Below the pieces are notes generated by a model. The model searched no databases. It was not told the origin of the DNA and saw nothing but the letters and a program-made list of their open reading frames with translations. Positions 24,092 to 34,286 of a stretch of DNA of 34,286 nt are shown piece after piece. Position 1 is the stretch's first letter. Each line of letters starts with the position of its first letter. This stretch comes from Gemmatimonadota bacterium (GTDB taxonomy: Bacteria > Gemmatimonadota > Gemmatimonadetes > Gemmatimonadales > GWC2-71-9): the NCBI GenBank assembly GCA_003246755.1, contig QKDC01000124.1:1-34286 (forward strand), in the 5' to 3' direction. The position numbers and the translations under genes were made by a program.

Positions 24092-24664
24092 CTACTTGGC
24101 GATATAGAGCAAGGGGAACAGGAAGATCCAGACCACATCCACGAAGTGCCAGTAGATCCCGATCAACTCGACCCGGTGCAGTTCCCTGTTCCGCGCGGCA
24201 TCCCGCGCAACGAAACCCATGATGATGGCCCCGGCGATCACGTGGAGGGCGTGGAGTCCTGCTGCGGTGTAGTAAAACGACCAGAATCCGTTGGACGTGA
24301 TGGTATACCCGTGGCTGATCTCGGTGGCCCACTCAAAGCTCTTGACCCCAATGAAGGTGGCAGCTCCCCCGATGGTGTACATCAGGAGCCGAGCGGCCCG
24401 TTTGCCGTCTCCGTGCTCCGCGGCCTTGTGCGCCAGAACCGCCGTGAAGCTCGAGGTGAGCAGTACGAAGGTATTGAAGGCACCGATCCAGGTGTTCGTC
24501 GCGGCTGCGGCGTCGGCCCACTCGGGGTGACCGACCCGATGCATGAGGTAGGACGCGAGCAAACCGCCGAAGATCACGACTTCGGAAGCGAGAACCCACC
24601 AGACGGCCAACCGGCCGGTCGGGATCCCGGTGGCACTGCGGGTGGTGGCGAGGGGCTTCGACAC
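24092..24664 (-). CDS. coxC: Cytochrome c oxidase subunit III
   Basis: The 190-aa product has five transmembrane helices, the short form without the first two helices of mitochondrial subunit III. Family landmarks are AVWWVLASEVVIFGGLLASY, SFEWATEISHGY, AAGLHALHVIAGAIIMG and IYWHFVDVVWIFLFPLLYI. Subunit III stabilises the oxidase core and is not redox-active. It begins 2 nt after the coxI stop. I use the symbol coxC as the general name. Confidence 0.9.
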   Translation of the reverse strand: MSKPLATTRSATGIPTGRLAVWWVLASEVVIFGGLLASYLMHRVGHPEWADAAAATNTWIGAFNTFVLLTSSFTAVLAHKAAEHGDGKRAARLLMYTIGGAATFIGVKSFEWATEISHGYTITSNGFWSFYYTAAGLHALHVIAGAIIMGFVARDAARNRELHRVELIGIYWHFVDVVWIFLFPLLYIAK

Positions 24665-24666
24665 GG

Positions 24667-26364
24667 TCAGGCGCCTCGGGCTGGAGGGAGGTCTTGGGGC
24701 CAGTAGTCGTCATCCCGATCGGGATGACCATACTCATAGGGTCCCCGGTACACTTTGGGCATCCGGTCAGCGGGCCAGTTGCCATGGGGTGGCGGTGACT
24801 CGGTGGTCCACTCGAGGGTATTGGACTGCCAGGGGTTCTTCCCCGCGGCCGGCCCTTTGCGGAAGGTCTTGATCAGGTTCCAGAAGAAGAACACCTGGAA
24901 CCCCATCATCACCAGCATCGCCGTGGTCGCAACGACTCGGACCGGCTGCATGGCGGCCAACTCGGGGAAGTTTTGGAAATTGTAGATCCTTCGGTGTTGT
25001 CCGCCCAATCCCAGGATGAACAGCGGAATGAAGATGAAGTTGAAGGGGATGACGGTACCCCAGAAGTGGATCTTGCCGAGGCGCTCGTCCATCATCTTTC
25101 CGAACATCTTCGGGAACCAGAACGTGAAGGCCGCGAAGCCCCCGATAATGGTGATCGGGAAGAAGGTGTAGTGGAAATGGGCCAGCACGAAGTAGGTGTC
25201 GTGCAGGTAAATGTCAGCGCCGCTCGACCCCAGGTAGATCCCGGTCATGCCGCCGATGATGAACGTGGCGATGAAGGCCAACGCCCAGAGCATCGGGGTG
25301 GTGAACCGGATCGACCCACCATAGAGGGTCGCGAACACCACGAAGAACAGCTCGGCGATCGGGATGGAGATCAGCAGGGTCGTGACGGTGAAGATGTTGG
25401 CCATCCGCGGGTCGATCCCGGCGATGAACTGGTGATGCGCCCACACGAAGAAGCTCAGCACACCAGTCACGATCGCGGTCCACAGCATCAACCGGTAGCC
25501 GAACAGCTTCTTCCGGGCGAAGGTGGCCACCACCTCGACCACCACCCCGATTGAGGGGAGCAGCACCACGTACACCTCAGGGTGCCCGAAGAACCAGAAC
25601 AGGTGTTGCCACAGGATCGGGTCACCGCCGGTGGCGGGATTGAAAAATCCGGTCCCGATGGTCTGGTCGAACACCAGCATCACGGCCCCCGCGATCAGCG
25701 GCCCCACCGACAGCATGAACAGGATGCTGGCGATCACGATCATCCAACACACGATGGGGATGTCGTAGGCCTTCATGCCCGGGGCCCGGGCGTTCATCAG
25801 CGTCGTGATGAAGTTGATACCGCCCAGCAGGAACGCCACGAACTCGAGCCCAACCGCCACGACCCAAAGGGTCGAACCCAGCGGGGTCAGGTTGTACTCC
25901 GCAGTCGACGATAGCGGTGGATAAGCCGTCCAGGCCCCGCCGAACCCTCCGCCATCCACCACCTGCGAGGCAAGGATCAGGATGGCGCTCAGCAGGAAGA
26001 TCTGATAGGAGAGTCGGTTGATCCGGGGGAACACCATGTCGTCCGCGCCGATCATCAGCGGGATCAAGAAGTTCCCAAAAGCGGCGATCAAGACGGGCAT
26101 CGCCACCCAGAAAATCATGATGGTGCCGTGATTGGTCACCAGGGAGTTGTATTCGCCGGGTGACACCACGCCGAATCCTGGCACCGCCACCCCCGGGAAG
26201 GCCAACTGCATCCGGAACACGTAGGCCATGAAACCGCCGATGATCGCCATCGCGATTCCGGTCCAGAGGTACTGTTGGGCGATGATCTTGTGGTCGGTAG
26301 ACCACAGGTACTTCAGGATGCCCTGAGGGCCGTGATCGGCGTGAGCGTCGTGGGTTGTGGCCAT
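24667..26364 (-). CDS. coxA: Cytochrome c oxidase subunit I (A-type haem-copper oxidase)
   Basis: The 565-aa product has twelve predicted helices. The active-site set is intact: a haem-ligand histidine in TNHGTIMIFWV, FFGHPEVYVVLLP (CuB His, the A1-type glutamate, and the Tyr of the His-Tyr crosslink), WAHHQF (two CuB His) and HDTYFVLAHFHY (haem ligands). GADDMVFPRINRLS keeps the D-channel Asp and first Asn. This is a proton-pumping O2-reducing oxidase core at the cytoplasmic membrane. The start MATTHDAHAD has GGAGA 9 nt upstream and lies 13 nt after coxII. A long soluble C-terminal tail (about residues 500-565) is Pro/Trp/Tyr-rich. Confidence 0.97.
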   Translation of the reverse strand: MATTHDAHADHGPQGILKYLWSTDHKIIAQQYLWTGIAMAIIGGFMAYVFRMQLAFPGVAVPGFGVVSPGEYNSLVTNHGTIMIFWVAMPVLIAAFGNFLIPLMIGADDMVFPRINRLSYQIFLLSAILILASQVVDGGGFGGAWTAYPPLSSTAEYNLTPLGSTLWVVAVGLEFVAFLLGGINFITTLMNARAPGMKAYDIPIVCWMIVIASILFMLSVGPLIAGAVMLVFDQTIGTGFFNPATGGDPILWQHLFWFFGHPEVYVVLLPSIGVVVEVVATFARKKLFGYRLMLWTAIVTGVLSFFVWAHHQFIAGIDPRMANIFTVTTLLISIPIAELFFVVFATLYGGSIRFTTPMLWALAFIATFIIGGMTGIYLGSSGADIYLHDTYFVLAHFHYTFFPITIIGGFAAFTFWFPKMFGKMMDERLGKIHFWGTVIPFNFIFIPLFILGLGGQHRRIYNFQNFPELAAMQPVRVVATTAMLVMMGFQVFFFWNLIKTFRKGPAAGKNPWQSNTLEWTTESPPPHGNWPADRMPKVYRGPYEYGHPDRDDDYWPQDLPPARGA

Positions 26365-26377
26365 TCGGCGTCTTCTC

Positions 26378-27049
26378 CTACTGCGTGGCGACGGGGGTGT
26401 TGTTCACAACCCACCCCGCATGCTCGGCCGTGTCTTGGACATGGATTCGGCCACCCATCACCCCATGGCCGATCCCGCAGATCTCCGCGCACTGGACGTC
26501 AAACGTCCCGGTCTGGGTCGGCTCGAACCATCCCGTGATGGTCCTGCCCGGAATGGCGTCCTGCTTGAGCCGAAATACCGGGACCGAGAAGCTGTGGATC
26601 ACATCCCGTGACTGGAGCTGGAAGTGGTAGGTCTTCCCCTGCTCTACATACAGGTCATCGGTGGTGAGAATGTCGTCCGCCGTATCGAGTTGGTTATCGG
26701 CGCCCGGATGCTGGAATACCCAGCCCCATTGCTGTCCGACTACCCGGATCGTGCTCTGTGCCTCGGGAAGGTTCTGCTTGACGTCCACCCACACCCGAAC
26801 CGCGGCCACGATGATGAACAGGTCGCACACCAGTACCAGACCGTGTGGGATGTTGATCCACTTCTTGACGTGCTTCTCCGTGCCGTCGAGATACTGGGTC
26901 TTGATGCCCGGTTTGGCCCGGAACCTCCACAGCAACCAGAAGAAGAAGCCCTCGGACAGCAGCAGCCAGGCTCCGGCCAACACTGTCACCAGGAGAATCA
27001 CGCCGTCGATGCTGCCGGCGAACGAGGAGGCTTCAGGAAGCCAATGCAT
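26378..27049 (-). CDS. coxB: Cytochrome c oxidase subunit II with CuA site
   Basis: The product is 223 aa from the ATG MHWLPEASSF; the 357-aa track ORF is over-extended into upstream genes. Two helices (about residues 12-36 and 68-88) precede the periplasmic cupredoxin domain. That domain has VVGQQWGWVFQHPG, the first CuA histidine in DVIHSFSVP, and the loop CAEICGIGHGVMGG with both Cys, the His and the Met of CuA. There is no fused cytochrome c domain, so this is not a caa3 subunit II; the separate dihaem cytochrome upstream is the likely donor. Confidence 0.95.
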   Translation of the reverse strand: MHWLPEASSFAGSIDGVILLVTVLAGAWLLLSEGFFFWLLWRFRAKPGIKTQYLDGTEKHVKKWINIPHGLVLVCDLFIIVAAVRVWVDVKQNLPEAQSTIRVVGQQWGWVFQHPGADNQLDTADDILTTDDLYVEQGKTYHFQLQSRDVIHSFSVPVFRLKQDAIPGRTITGWFEPTQTGTFDVQCAEICGIGHGVMGGRIHVQDTAEHAGWVVNNTPVATQ

Positions 27050-27063
27050 GCCGGGTCCCCCGG

Positions 27064-27228
27064 TCAGAGGATGAAGACGACGACCGCGCCGATGAACAGC
27101 GCGGCGCCGATCACGGTGCCGATGAAGGTCGTCCGGGCATCGATCAATGCAATGTTCTGATCGTCTGGCGGCGGCGCCAAGGCCGCGTCCTCTTGCCCGG
27201 CAACGGTGGCGGGGTGGGAATCGGTCAT
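27064..27228 (-). CDS. Small 54-aa membrane peptide of the oxidase operon
   Basis: Not in the ORF track because of its length. The ATG at 27228 gives MTDSHPATVAGQEDAAL, a 30-residue acidic/Pro-rich N-terminus, then one helix (about residues 35-53, FIGTVIGAALFIGAVVVFIL) ending at a TGA. It begins 3 nt after the cytochrome c stop and ends 14 nt before the coxB ATG, so it is packed into the operon with no spare room. Single-helix accessory subunits are known in several bacterial haem-copper oxidases (for example cbb3 CcoQ/H-like, aa3 IV). No specific family is claimed. Confidence 0.65.
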   Translation of the reverse strand: MTDSHPATVAGQEDAALAPPPDDQNIALIDARTTFIGTVIGAALFIGAVVVFIL

Positions 27229-27231
27229 GAG

Positions 27232-27858
27232 TTACCTGAGAGTCTGGATATAGGCGACCACGTTGTCGATGGCCGCGTCGTCGAGGTGTATCGCGTTGGC
27301 ACGCATCACCGCACCCCACCCATCGCCGCTGTGCGTTCCGCGCCAGCCGTCCCGGAACTTCCGGAGCTGAGTGACCACATACCAGTCCGCATGCCCTGTG
27401 AGCGGCGGGGCATGCAGCGCCTCGTTGCCGGCTGCGTCCGGTCCATGACACGCGGCACAGACTGTTCCCCAGATCACCCCGCCCGCCGTCGGGTCACCAC
27501 CGGTCAGCACCGGGGCCGGACGCACTCCAGCCATGCCGGCGACGTACTCGGCCACCGAGCTGGCATCACCCTCGAGGTCCAGAGACCAGGACATCGACTT
27601 CATCCGGATCCCCACCGTGTCGAAGGCCTGGTAGCCCCGGTGTCCGGCTTGGAATCCTGCCAGTTGGGCCTCGATGTACCACTGGGGAAGGCCGGCGATG
27701 GCAGGGGCGCCGAGCGCGCGGTTGCCGCCACCGTCGTCTCCGTGGCACGGCACACAGGTGTCGAAGAGTTCCTGCCCGCGGGCGATGCCCTGCTCCGGCG
27801 CTCCCGCACAGGCCACGAGAGTCCCAACCAGCAGCACCCCACTCAACCGTCGTGCCAT
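27232..27858 (-). CDS. Dihaem cytochrome c lipoprotein
   Basis: The product is 208 aa from the ATG MARRLSGVLL, with AGGA 8 nt upstream. Alternatives are MNDM at 27867 and a TTG at 27885. Residues 12-17 (GTLVAC) form a lipobox, so it should be tethered to a membrane in the periplasm. Two cytochrome c domains carry CVPCH (35-39) and CAACH (134-138); later methionines (KSMSWSL, LTGHADW region) could be axial ligands. The c4-like two-domain form and position as the first gene of the oxidase operon suggest that it carries electrons to the CuA site of subunit II. Confidence 0.88.
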   Translation of the reverse strand: MARRLSGVLLVGTLVACAGAPEQGIARGQELFDTCVPCHGDDGGGNRALGAPAIAGLPQWYIEAQLAGFQAGHRGYQAFDTVGIRMKSMSWSLDLEGDASSVAEYVAGMAGVRPAPVLTGGDPTAGGVIWGTVCAACHGPDAAGNEALHAPPLTGHADWYVVTQLRKFRDGWRGTHSGDGWGAVMRANAIHLDDAAIDNVVAYIQTLR

Positions 27859-27929
27859 ATCATTCATCCTGTCAGGTCCCGTCAATGAAGAACCGCATCC
27901 CGCCGCATGGTGCGAGGCACAGTCGGGCC

Positions 27930-27939
27930 GAGCCGGCTC
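27930..27939. repeat. 10-bp palindrome upstream of the oxidase operon
   Basis: GAGCCGGCTC is a perfect palindrome about 70 bp before the cytochrome c start and next to the longer inverted repeat. It may be a regulator site or part of the same leader structure. Confidence 0.4.
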
Positions 27940-27942
27940 GAA

Positions 27943-27979
27943 GGCGGAACCGCACGGTATTGGTCGTGCGGCATCCGCC
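27943..27979. repeat. Long inverted repeat upstream of the oxidase operon
   Basis: GGCGGA and TCCGCC flank CCGCACG-N8-CGTGCGG, giving 13 paired bases with one small internal bulge (1 nt against 2 nt) and an 8-nt loop. It lies about 85-120 bp ahead of the dihaem cytochrome start. On the minus strand it could be the terminator of the upstream membrane-protein gene, a leader hairpin in the oxidase mRNA, or an operator. There is no T-run, which makes simple termination less likely. Confidence 0.6.
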
Positions 27980-28168
27980 GGGGTGTCGGATCTGACCCGC
28001 GTCCTCGGATGGTGCTCAAGGTATGGGGTGCGAAACCGCCGAACAGTAATTGCCTCGAGCGGATATGGCTAGCCGATTCTTCCGGCTTTCCCCCCTCTTT
28101 TCCCGGGTCCCAGAGTCGGTATTCGGGCCGGCGTTGGGGGACGGAATTCATCCCCTCCCCCTTCTTCC

Positions 28169-28594
28169 TCAGTCATCAGCGACGGGGAGATGACGGCCCA
28201 GCACGAACCCCACGACGGCCCCTGCCGTCCCCACCAGGAGCATAGTGATCACGGGCTCGATCAGGGTCAGCCTGAGATTCCAGAGGTTCGTCGTGCCGTA
28301 TTGTGAGAAGTCGTAGCTCGCTGCCATGAGCAGGCCAACCACCGCGCCAGTCGCCGCACCGCGCCGAGCCGAGGGGGCACCGCGCCAGGAAACCACGAGT
28401 GCGAGGAGGAGGCCAAATGGAATGTGCGCGAGTCCGACCCATAGCAGGTCGGGCGGATCCCTCATGACGCCGGTGGCGGTCCCCAGATTCGCTTGGAAGA
28501 AGTCGACGAAGACGATTCCATAAAGCAGGCCGCCCATCAGTGCGATCGTCAACATGCCGGCCACCGCTGCCGCTACGAAGCGGGAATTGATCAC
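28169..28594 (-). CDS. Four-helix membrane protein of unknown function
   Basis: The product is 141 aa from a GTG (MINSRFVAAA), with GGAGG 9 nt upstream. Four hydrophobic helices are predicted (about residues 6-30, 48-68, 80-97 and 110-132). The segment AASYDFSQYGTTNLWNLRLTLIEP between helices 3 and 4 is rich in polar and aromatic residues and resembles the conserved loop of small DUF2177-like proteins, but I cannot assign the family. It begins 5 nt after the kinase stop, so it is cotranscribed with the kinase. Confidence 0.65.
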   Translation of the reverse strand: MINSRFVAAAVAGMLTIALMGGLLYGIVFVDFFQANLGTATGVMRDPPDLLWVGLAHIPFGLLLALVVSWRGAPSARRGAATGAVVGLLMAASYDFSQYGTTNLWNLRLTLIEPVITMLLVGTAGAVVGFVLGRHLPVADD

Positions 28595-28599
28595 GCTGA

Positions 28600-31227
28600 C
28601 TACCCTCCTCCGCCAGCTCTCCTGCGCAATGCCCGCACGATCACGGCCAGCTCCTGCGAGGAGGGCTCGGACTTGACCATCAGGAAGCGGTCGCCCGAAG
28701 GGTGTATGGCGAAGTTCGCGAGGTCCGCATCCCGTGCATAGACGTCGACGAACAGCGCGACCGGCGCACCCAGCTCAAGCGGGTCGGTACGCCGCACGGG
28801 CACCGCGACCACCGCGTCGGATGACCGGTAGACGAGTTCTCTCCCGTCGCCGGACCAGATCGGCTCCATGCCTCCGCCGCGCGAGACCTGCCGCTTGCCG
28901 TCCAGGCCGGGCCAGGCCCTCAGGTAGACCTCGAATTGTCCCGATTCGTCTGACGAGTATGCGAGCCAGCGACCATCCGGGGAGAGAGCGGGCTGCATCT
29001 CGTTGTAGGGCTCGGCCAGGATCGGGCCCCGACCACCGTCCCCGAGCGAATCGATGAGGATGTCACGTGCTCCCCGCACGCGCTGGATCAGGAGGTACCC
29101 TTCTGGGGTCCAGCCGGCCGGGTACAGATCACCATCCGAAACGCGCTCCGTCTCCCCACTCCCGTCCCGTCGTCTGGTGAAGATGCCGCTCCGGTTGGGG
29201 CCGGCAGACTCGAACAGAATGCGCTCACCGTCGGGTGACCAGAGACCGGCAGTGTTGGCGCCGTCGAAGGTGAAGCGGGACGCGATGCGGGACCTGAAGT
29301 CGAACGTCCAGAGATCGTGGCCCGCGCCGGTGAGGGTCGTATAGACCAGCATGGACCCATCGGGCGAGAGCCGTGGATCGTGAAAGTGTCCCGGCCCCAT
29401 GCCGAACGTGGTCTCCACGCCCGAACGATCCACCATGAGCGGTTGATCTCCACTGGCGATGCCAGCCTTGTACACCAGTGAGCCCTCACCCGATACGTCG
29501 AACTCACCGGCGCCCCCACCCTTGATGTACACGTCCTCCACGAGGGAAAACTCAGCCCCGGTGATCCGCTGGGCGCCCTGATCGAACGGGGCGGCGATCA
29601 GGAACCCCTCACCACCGTCCACGCGACCGAAGAGCAGGTATCCGTCCGCGTAGCGCGGGGCGGTGCCATTGGTGAGTCGCGTGATCTTCATCGTCTCGAG
29701 TGAGAGCACCGACACGAACGATGCCTCCGGCGCGCCGAAGAACTCCGTGAAGAGGACCCCCTTGCCATTGGGGAGCACGGTGGGCCAGCGATAGTCCACC
29801 CCGCTGCTGGAGTCCGGAACCGCCAGGCTCTCGGGCTCACCCCCGGACGCCGGGACGCGAGAGAGACCCCAGCCGCTCGCAGGGGTGAAGACGATCGCGT
29901 GGTCCGGGCCCCAACTGAGGCCACGCACATCCCCGGCGGCGGACGCGATCGTCAGGCTCGGCCCGCCGGCCACATCCACCCTCTTGATCCTTCCTTCCAC
30001 CTGGAAGGCAACCGAGGCACCGTCGGGGCTGAAGGTGGGCTGATTCGCTCCCTCGGTTCCGGGGATGGGTGTTTCATCGAAGGCCGTCAAGGATCGCTTG
30101 TAGAGGCGCGTCTTCCCGCCATCCGTTCCCACGAAGACGATGGTGCGCCCATCAGGCGAGATGGTTACCGCAACCCCGATGTTGTCCGCGACGGGCACCG
30201 ATCGAGGGGTGATGAAGAAGCGCGTGCCATCGAAGTCGCTCGCGGGCGCCGGCCTGCTCAGGAGTGCCCAGCCGGCGAACCCGACTGCAATGAGTGCCAG
30301 GACCCATCCCATGCGTCCTCCCCACGCTTGCCCTGCCGACGCGCTCACCGCAGGACGCGCTCCGGTCACGGGCATCGTCACAGGCATGGCACCGCTCAGG
30401 GCCGCCGCGAACTGGGCGGCGGAGCTGAAGCGGTCGGCGGGAAGCTTCTCGAGCGCCTTGGCGACCGTGGCCTCGACGTGGGGGGGAACCGACCTGCGGG
30501 AAACGGTGATACGGGTCGGGCTTTCCGTCAGGAGCTTCGCGACGATGGACTGCGCCGTGGGGCCCGTGAACGGCGGCTCACCCGTCAGCATCTCGTAGAG
30601 CACGCACCCTACAGCGTACACGTCAGAGCGAGCATCCAGCTCACGATCGCCCATGGCCTGCTCGGGGCTCATGTACTGTGGCGTGCCGAGACTCAAGCCG
30701 GTTTCGGTGATTCGGGCACCGCCGGCCTGGCGCACCGCCAGCGCGATCCCGAAGTCTGCCACCACCGGCTTGCCGCGCTGGAGCAGGATGTTTTCGGGCT
30801 TGATGTCACGGTGAATGACCCCAAGCTCGTGGGCATAGTGCAGGGCGTCGGCCACATCCCGCGCGATGTTCACCGCCTCTTCTACCGAGAGCTGTTTCTC
30901 GTGCACGAGCCGTTGCCGCAGCGATTCTCCCTCGACGTAGGGCATCACGTAGTAGAGGAACGTGTCGACGGCCCCCGAGTCATAGAGAGGGAGAATGTTG
31001 GGGTGCTGGAGGTTGGCGGTGACCTTGATCTCGTTGAGGAACCGGTCACCCCCGATGACCGCGGCCAATTCGGGGCGAAGAACTTTGAGGGCGACCTGGC
31101 GCTCATGTCGAAGGTCGTGAGCAAGGTATACGGTCGCCATCCCGCCCTCGCCCAGGTGGCGCTCGATCCGATATCGCTCGGCAAGGGCCACCGTGAGCCG
31201 ATGCATGAGTTCAACCATGTTGCTCAT
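28600..31227 (-). CDS. Second membrane Ser/Thr protein kinase with TolB/WD40-like propeller
   Basis: The 875-aa product repeats the architecture of the kinase at 10.4-13.0 kb. The kinase domain (about residues 16-280) shows GEGGMATVYLAHDLRHERQ, ALKVLRPELAAVIGG, HRDIKPENILLQRGK, VADFGIALAV and GTPQYMSPEQAMG. One transmembrane helix (about residues 305-325, MGWVLALIAVGFAGWALL) is followed by a C-terminal beta-propeller with blade phrases such as ISPDGRTIVFVGTD, FSPDGASVAFQV and LSPDGRWLAYSSDESG. All catalytic elements look intact. The propeller should lie in the periplasm. The start has no obvious ribosome site; a second ATG (MVELMHRL) three codons on is possible. Confidence 0.93.
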   Translation of the reverse strand: MSNMVELMHRLTVALAERYRIERHLGEGGMATVYLAHDLRHERQVALKVLRPELAAVIGGDRFLNEIKVTANLQHPNILPLYDSGAVDTFLYYVMPYVEGESLRQRLVHEKQLSVEEAVNIARDVADALHYAHELGVIHRDIKPENILLQRGKPVVADFGIALAVRQAGGARITETGLSLGTPQYMSPEQAMGDRELDARSDVYAVGCVLYEMLTGEPPFTGPTAQSIVAKLLTESPTRITVSRRSVPPHVEATVAKALEKLPADRFSSAAQFAAALSGAMPVTMPVTGARPAVSASAGQAWGGRMGWVLALIAVGFAGWALLSRPAPASDFDGTRFFITPRSVPVADNIGVAVTISPDGRTIVFVGTDGGKTRLYKRSLTAFDETPIPGTEGANQPTFSPDGASVAFQVEGRIKRVDVAGGPSLTIASAAGDVRGLSWGPDHAIVFTPASGWGLSRVPASGGEPESLAVPDSSSGVDYRWPTVLPNGKGVLFTEFFGAPEASFVSVLSLETMKITRLTNGTAPRYADGYLLFGRVDGGEGFLIAAPFDQGAQRITGAEFSLVEDVYIKGGGAGEFDVSGEGSLVYKAGIASGDQPLMVDRSGVETTFGMGPGHFHDPRLSPDGSMLVYTTLTGAGHDLWTFDFRSRIASRFTFDGANTAGLWSPDGERILFESAGPNRSGIFTRRRDGSGETERVSDGDLYPAGWTPEGYLLIQRVRGARDILIDSLGDGGRGPILAEPYNEMQPALSPDGRWLAYSSDESGQFEVYLRAWPGLDGKRQVSRGGGMEPIWSGDGRELVYRSSDAVVAVPVRRTDPLELGAPVALFVDVYARDADLANFAIHPSGDRFLMVKSEPSSQELAVIVRALRRRAGGGG

Positions 31228-31302
31228 CTGGGCCCGGTGCGGGGATCACGCATGTACGTCTCACCAGCGAACAGGGTGTTCGAAGTCCCCCCTGCCTACT
31301 CA

Positions 31303-34168
<2,866 letters not shown>

Positions 34169-34198
34169 ATTGGTCTCCGAAGTCATCTTGGTCGGTTA

Positions 34199-34204
34199 AG
34201 TGTA
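34199..34204 (-). promoter_or_regulatory. Candidate -10 element of the selenoprotein gene
   Basis: TACACT on the minus strand lies about 30 nt before the chosen ATG at 34168, matching four of six -10 positions. No good -35 is seen. The 100 nt from 34187 to the window end hold no other recognisable feature. Confidence 0.3.
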
Positions 34205-34286
34205 GCACACAGGAGGTGGTTGGCGGGCATACGCCCTGTTTGGGGTGTGGCTCGGCCCCTGCCGTGGGTAGATTCGGCCTCCGGCC

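Larger units (their letters stand above)
27859..28168. other. 310-nt non-coding leader region of the oxidase operon
   Basis: No credible gene is seen here on either strand. It holds the inverted repeats listed separately and, further upstream, pyrimidine-rich tracts on the plus strand (CCCCCCTCTTTTCCC near 28090 and CCCCTCCCCCTTCTTCC near 28152). The oxidase promoter must lie here, but I could not identify a convincing -35/-10 pair. Confidence 0.5.

Noticed and set aside
26378-27451. CoxII extended to 357 aa
   Set aside because: The extra N-terminus is out-of-frame sequence of the small peptide and cytochrome c genes; the two-helix CoxII begins at 27049.

Overview
The window is GC-rich, densely coded bacterial chromosome, mostly on the minus strand. 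I infer a Gemmatimonadota-like or related Gram-negative, aerobic bacterium. The grounds are two long Ser/Thr kinases carrying TolB-type beta-propellers, several lipoproteins, an outer-membrane-type beta-barrel protein, a FloA/NfeD pair, and an A-type cytochrome oxidase operon joined to an NrfD module. No rRNA, tRNA, CRISPR array, transposase or prophage gene was seen.

Layout. 1-3.8 kb: a beta-barrel-like exported protein (+), then a minus-strand cluster nfeD > floA > small membrane-anchored unknown. 3.9-4.9 kb: tandem universal stress protein (+). 4.9-7.2 kb: minus-strand ECF sigma factor > zinc-type anti-sigma factor > periplasmic LTxxQ (Spy/CpxP-like) protein > isoprenylcysteine-methyltransferase-like membrane protein. 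7.4-9.4 kb (+): glycerophosphodiester phosphodiesterase and a secreted amidohydrolase. 9.4-13.0 kb (-): ABM-domain protein, HXXEE membrane protein, Ser/Thr kinase. 13.1-16.8 kb (-): GMC dehydrogenase small subunit > GMC oxidoreductase > ThDP enzyme. 16.9-17.6 kb: unknown (+). 17.7-19.8 kb (-): lipoprotein serine hydrolase > membrane-anchored dihaem cytochrome c.

19.9-27.9 kb (-) is a respiratory block. In transcription order it holds a dihaem cytochrome c lipoprotein, a 54-aa membrane peptide absent from the ORF track, CoxII, CoxI, CoxIII, a subunit-IV-like protein, a second CoxIII-like protein, a small CPVC membrane protein, an octahaem cytochrome c, a Tat-exported 4x[4Fe-4S] protein and an NrfD-type quinol-interacting membrane protein. 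I infer a route quinol > NrfD/FeS/octahaem complex > cytochrome c > oxidase, i.e. an alternative-complex-III-like module without a molybdopterin-type subunit. A long inverted repeat precedes the block.

28.2-31.2 kb (-): a second Ser/Thr kinase and a four-helix membrane protein. 31.3-34.2 kb (-): catalase-peroxidase KatG preceded by a peroxiredoxin-like gene. That gene's reading frame is interrupted by one in-frame TGA exactly where the active-site cysteine of the thioredoxin-fold motif is expected (U-P-F-C), and a 6-bp stem with a GGUCG loop lies 20 nt downstream. I read this as a selenoprotein missed by standard ORF calling; it is the most striking item in the window.
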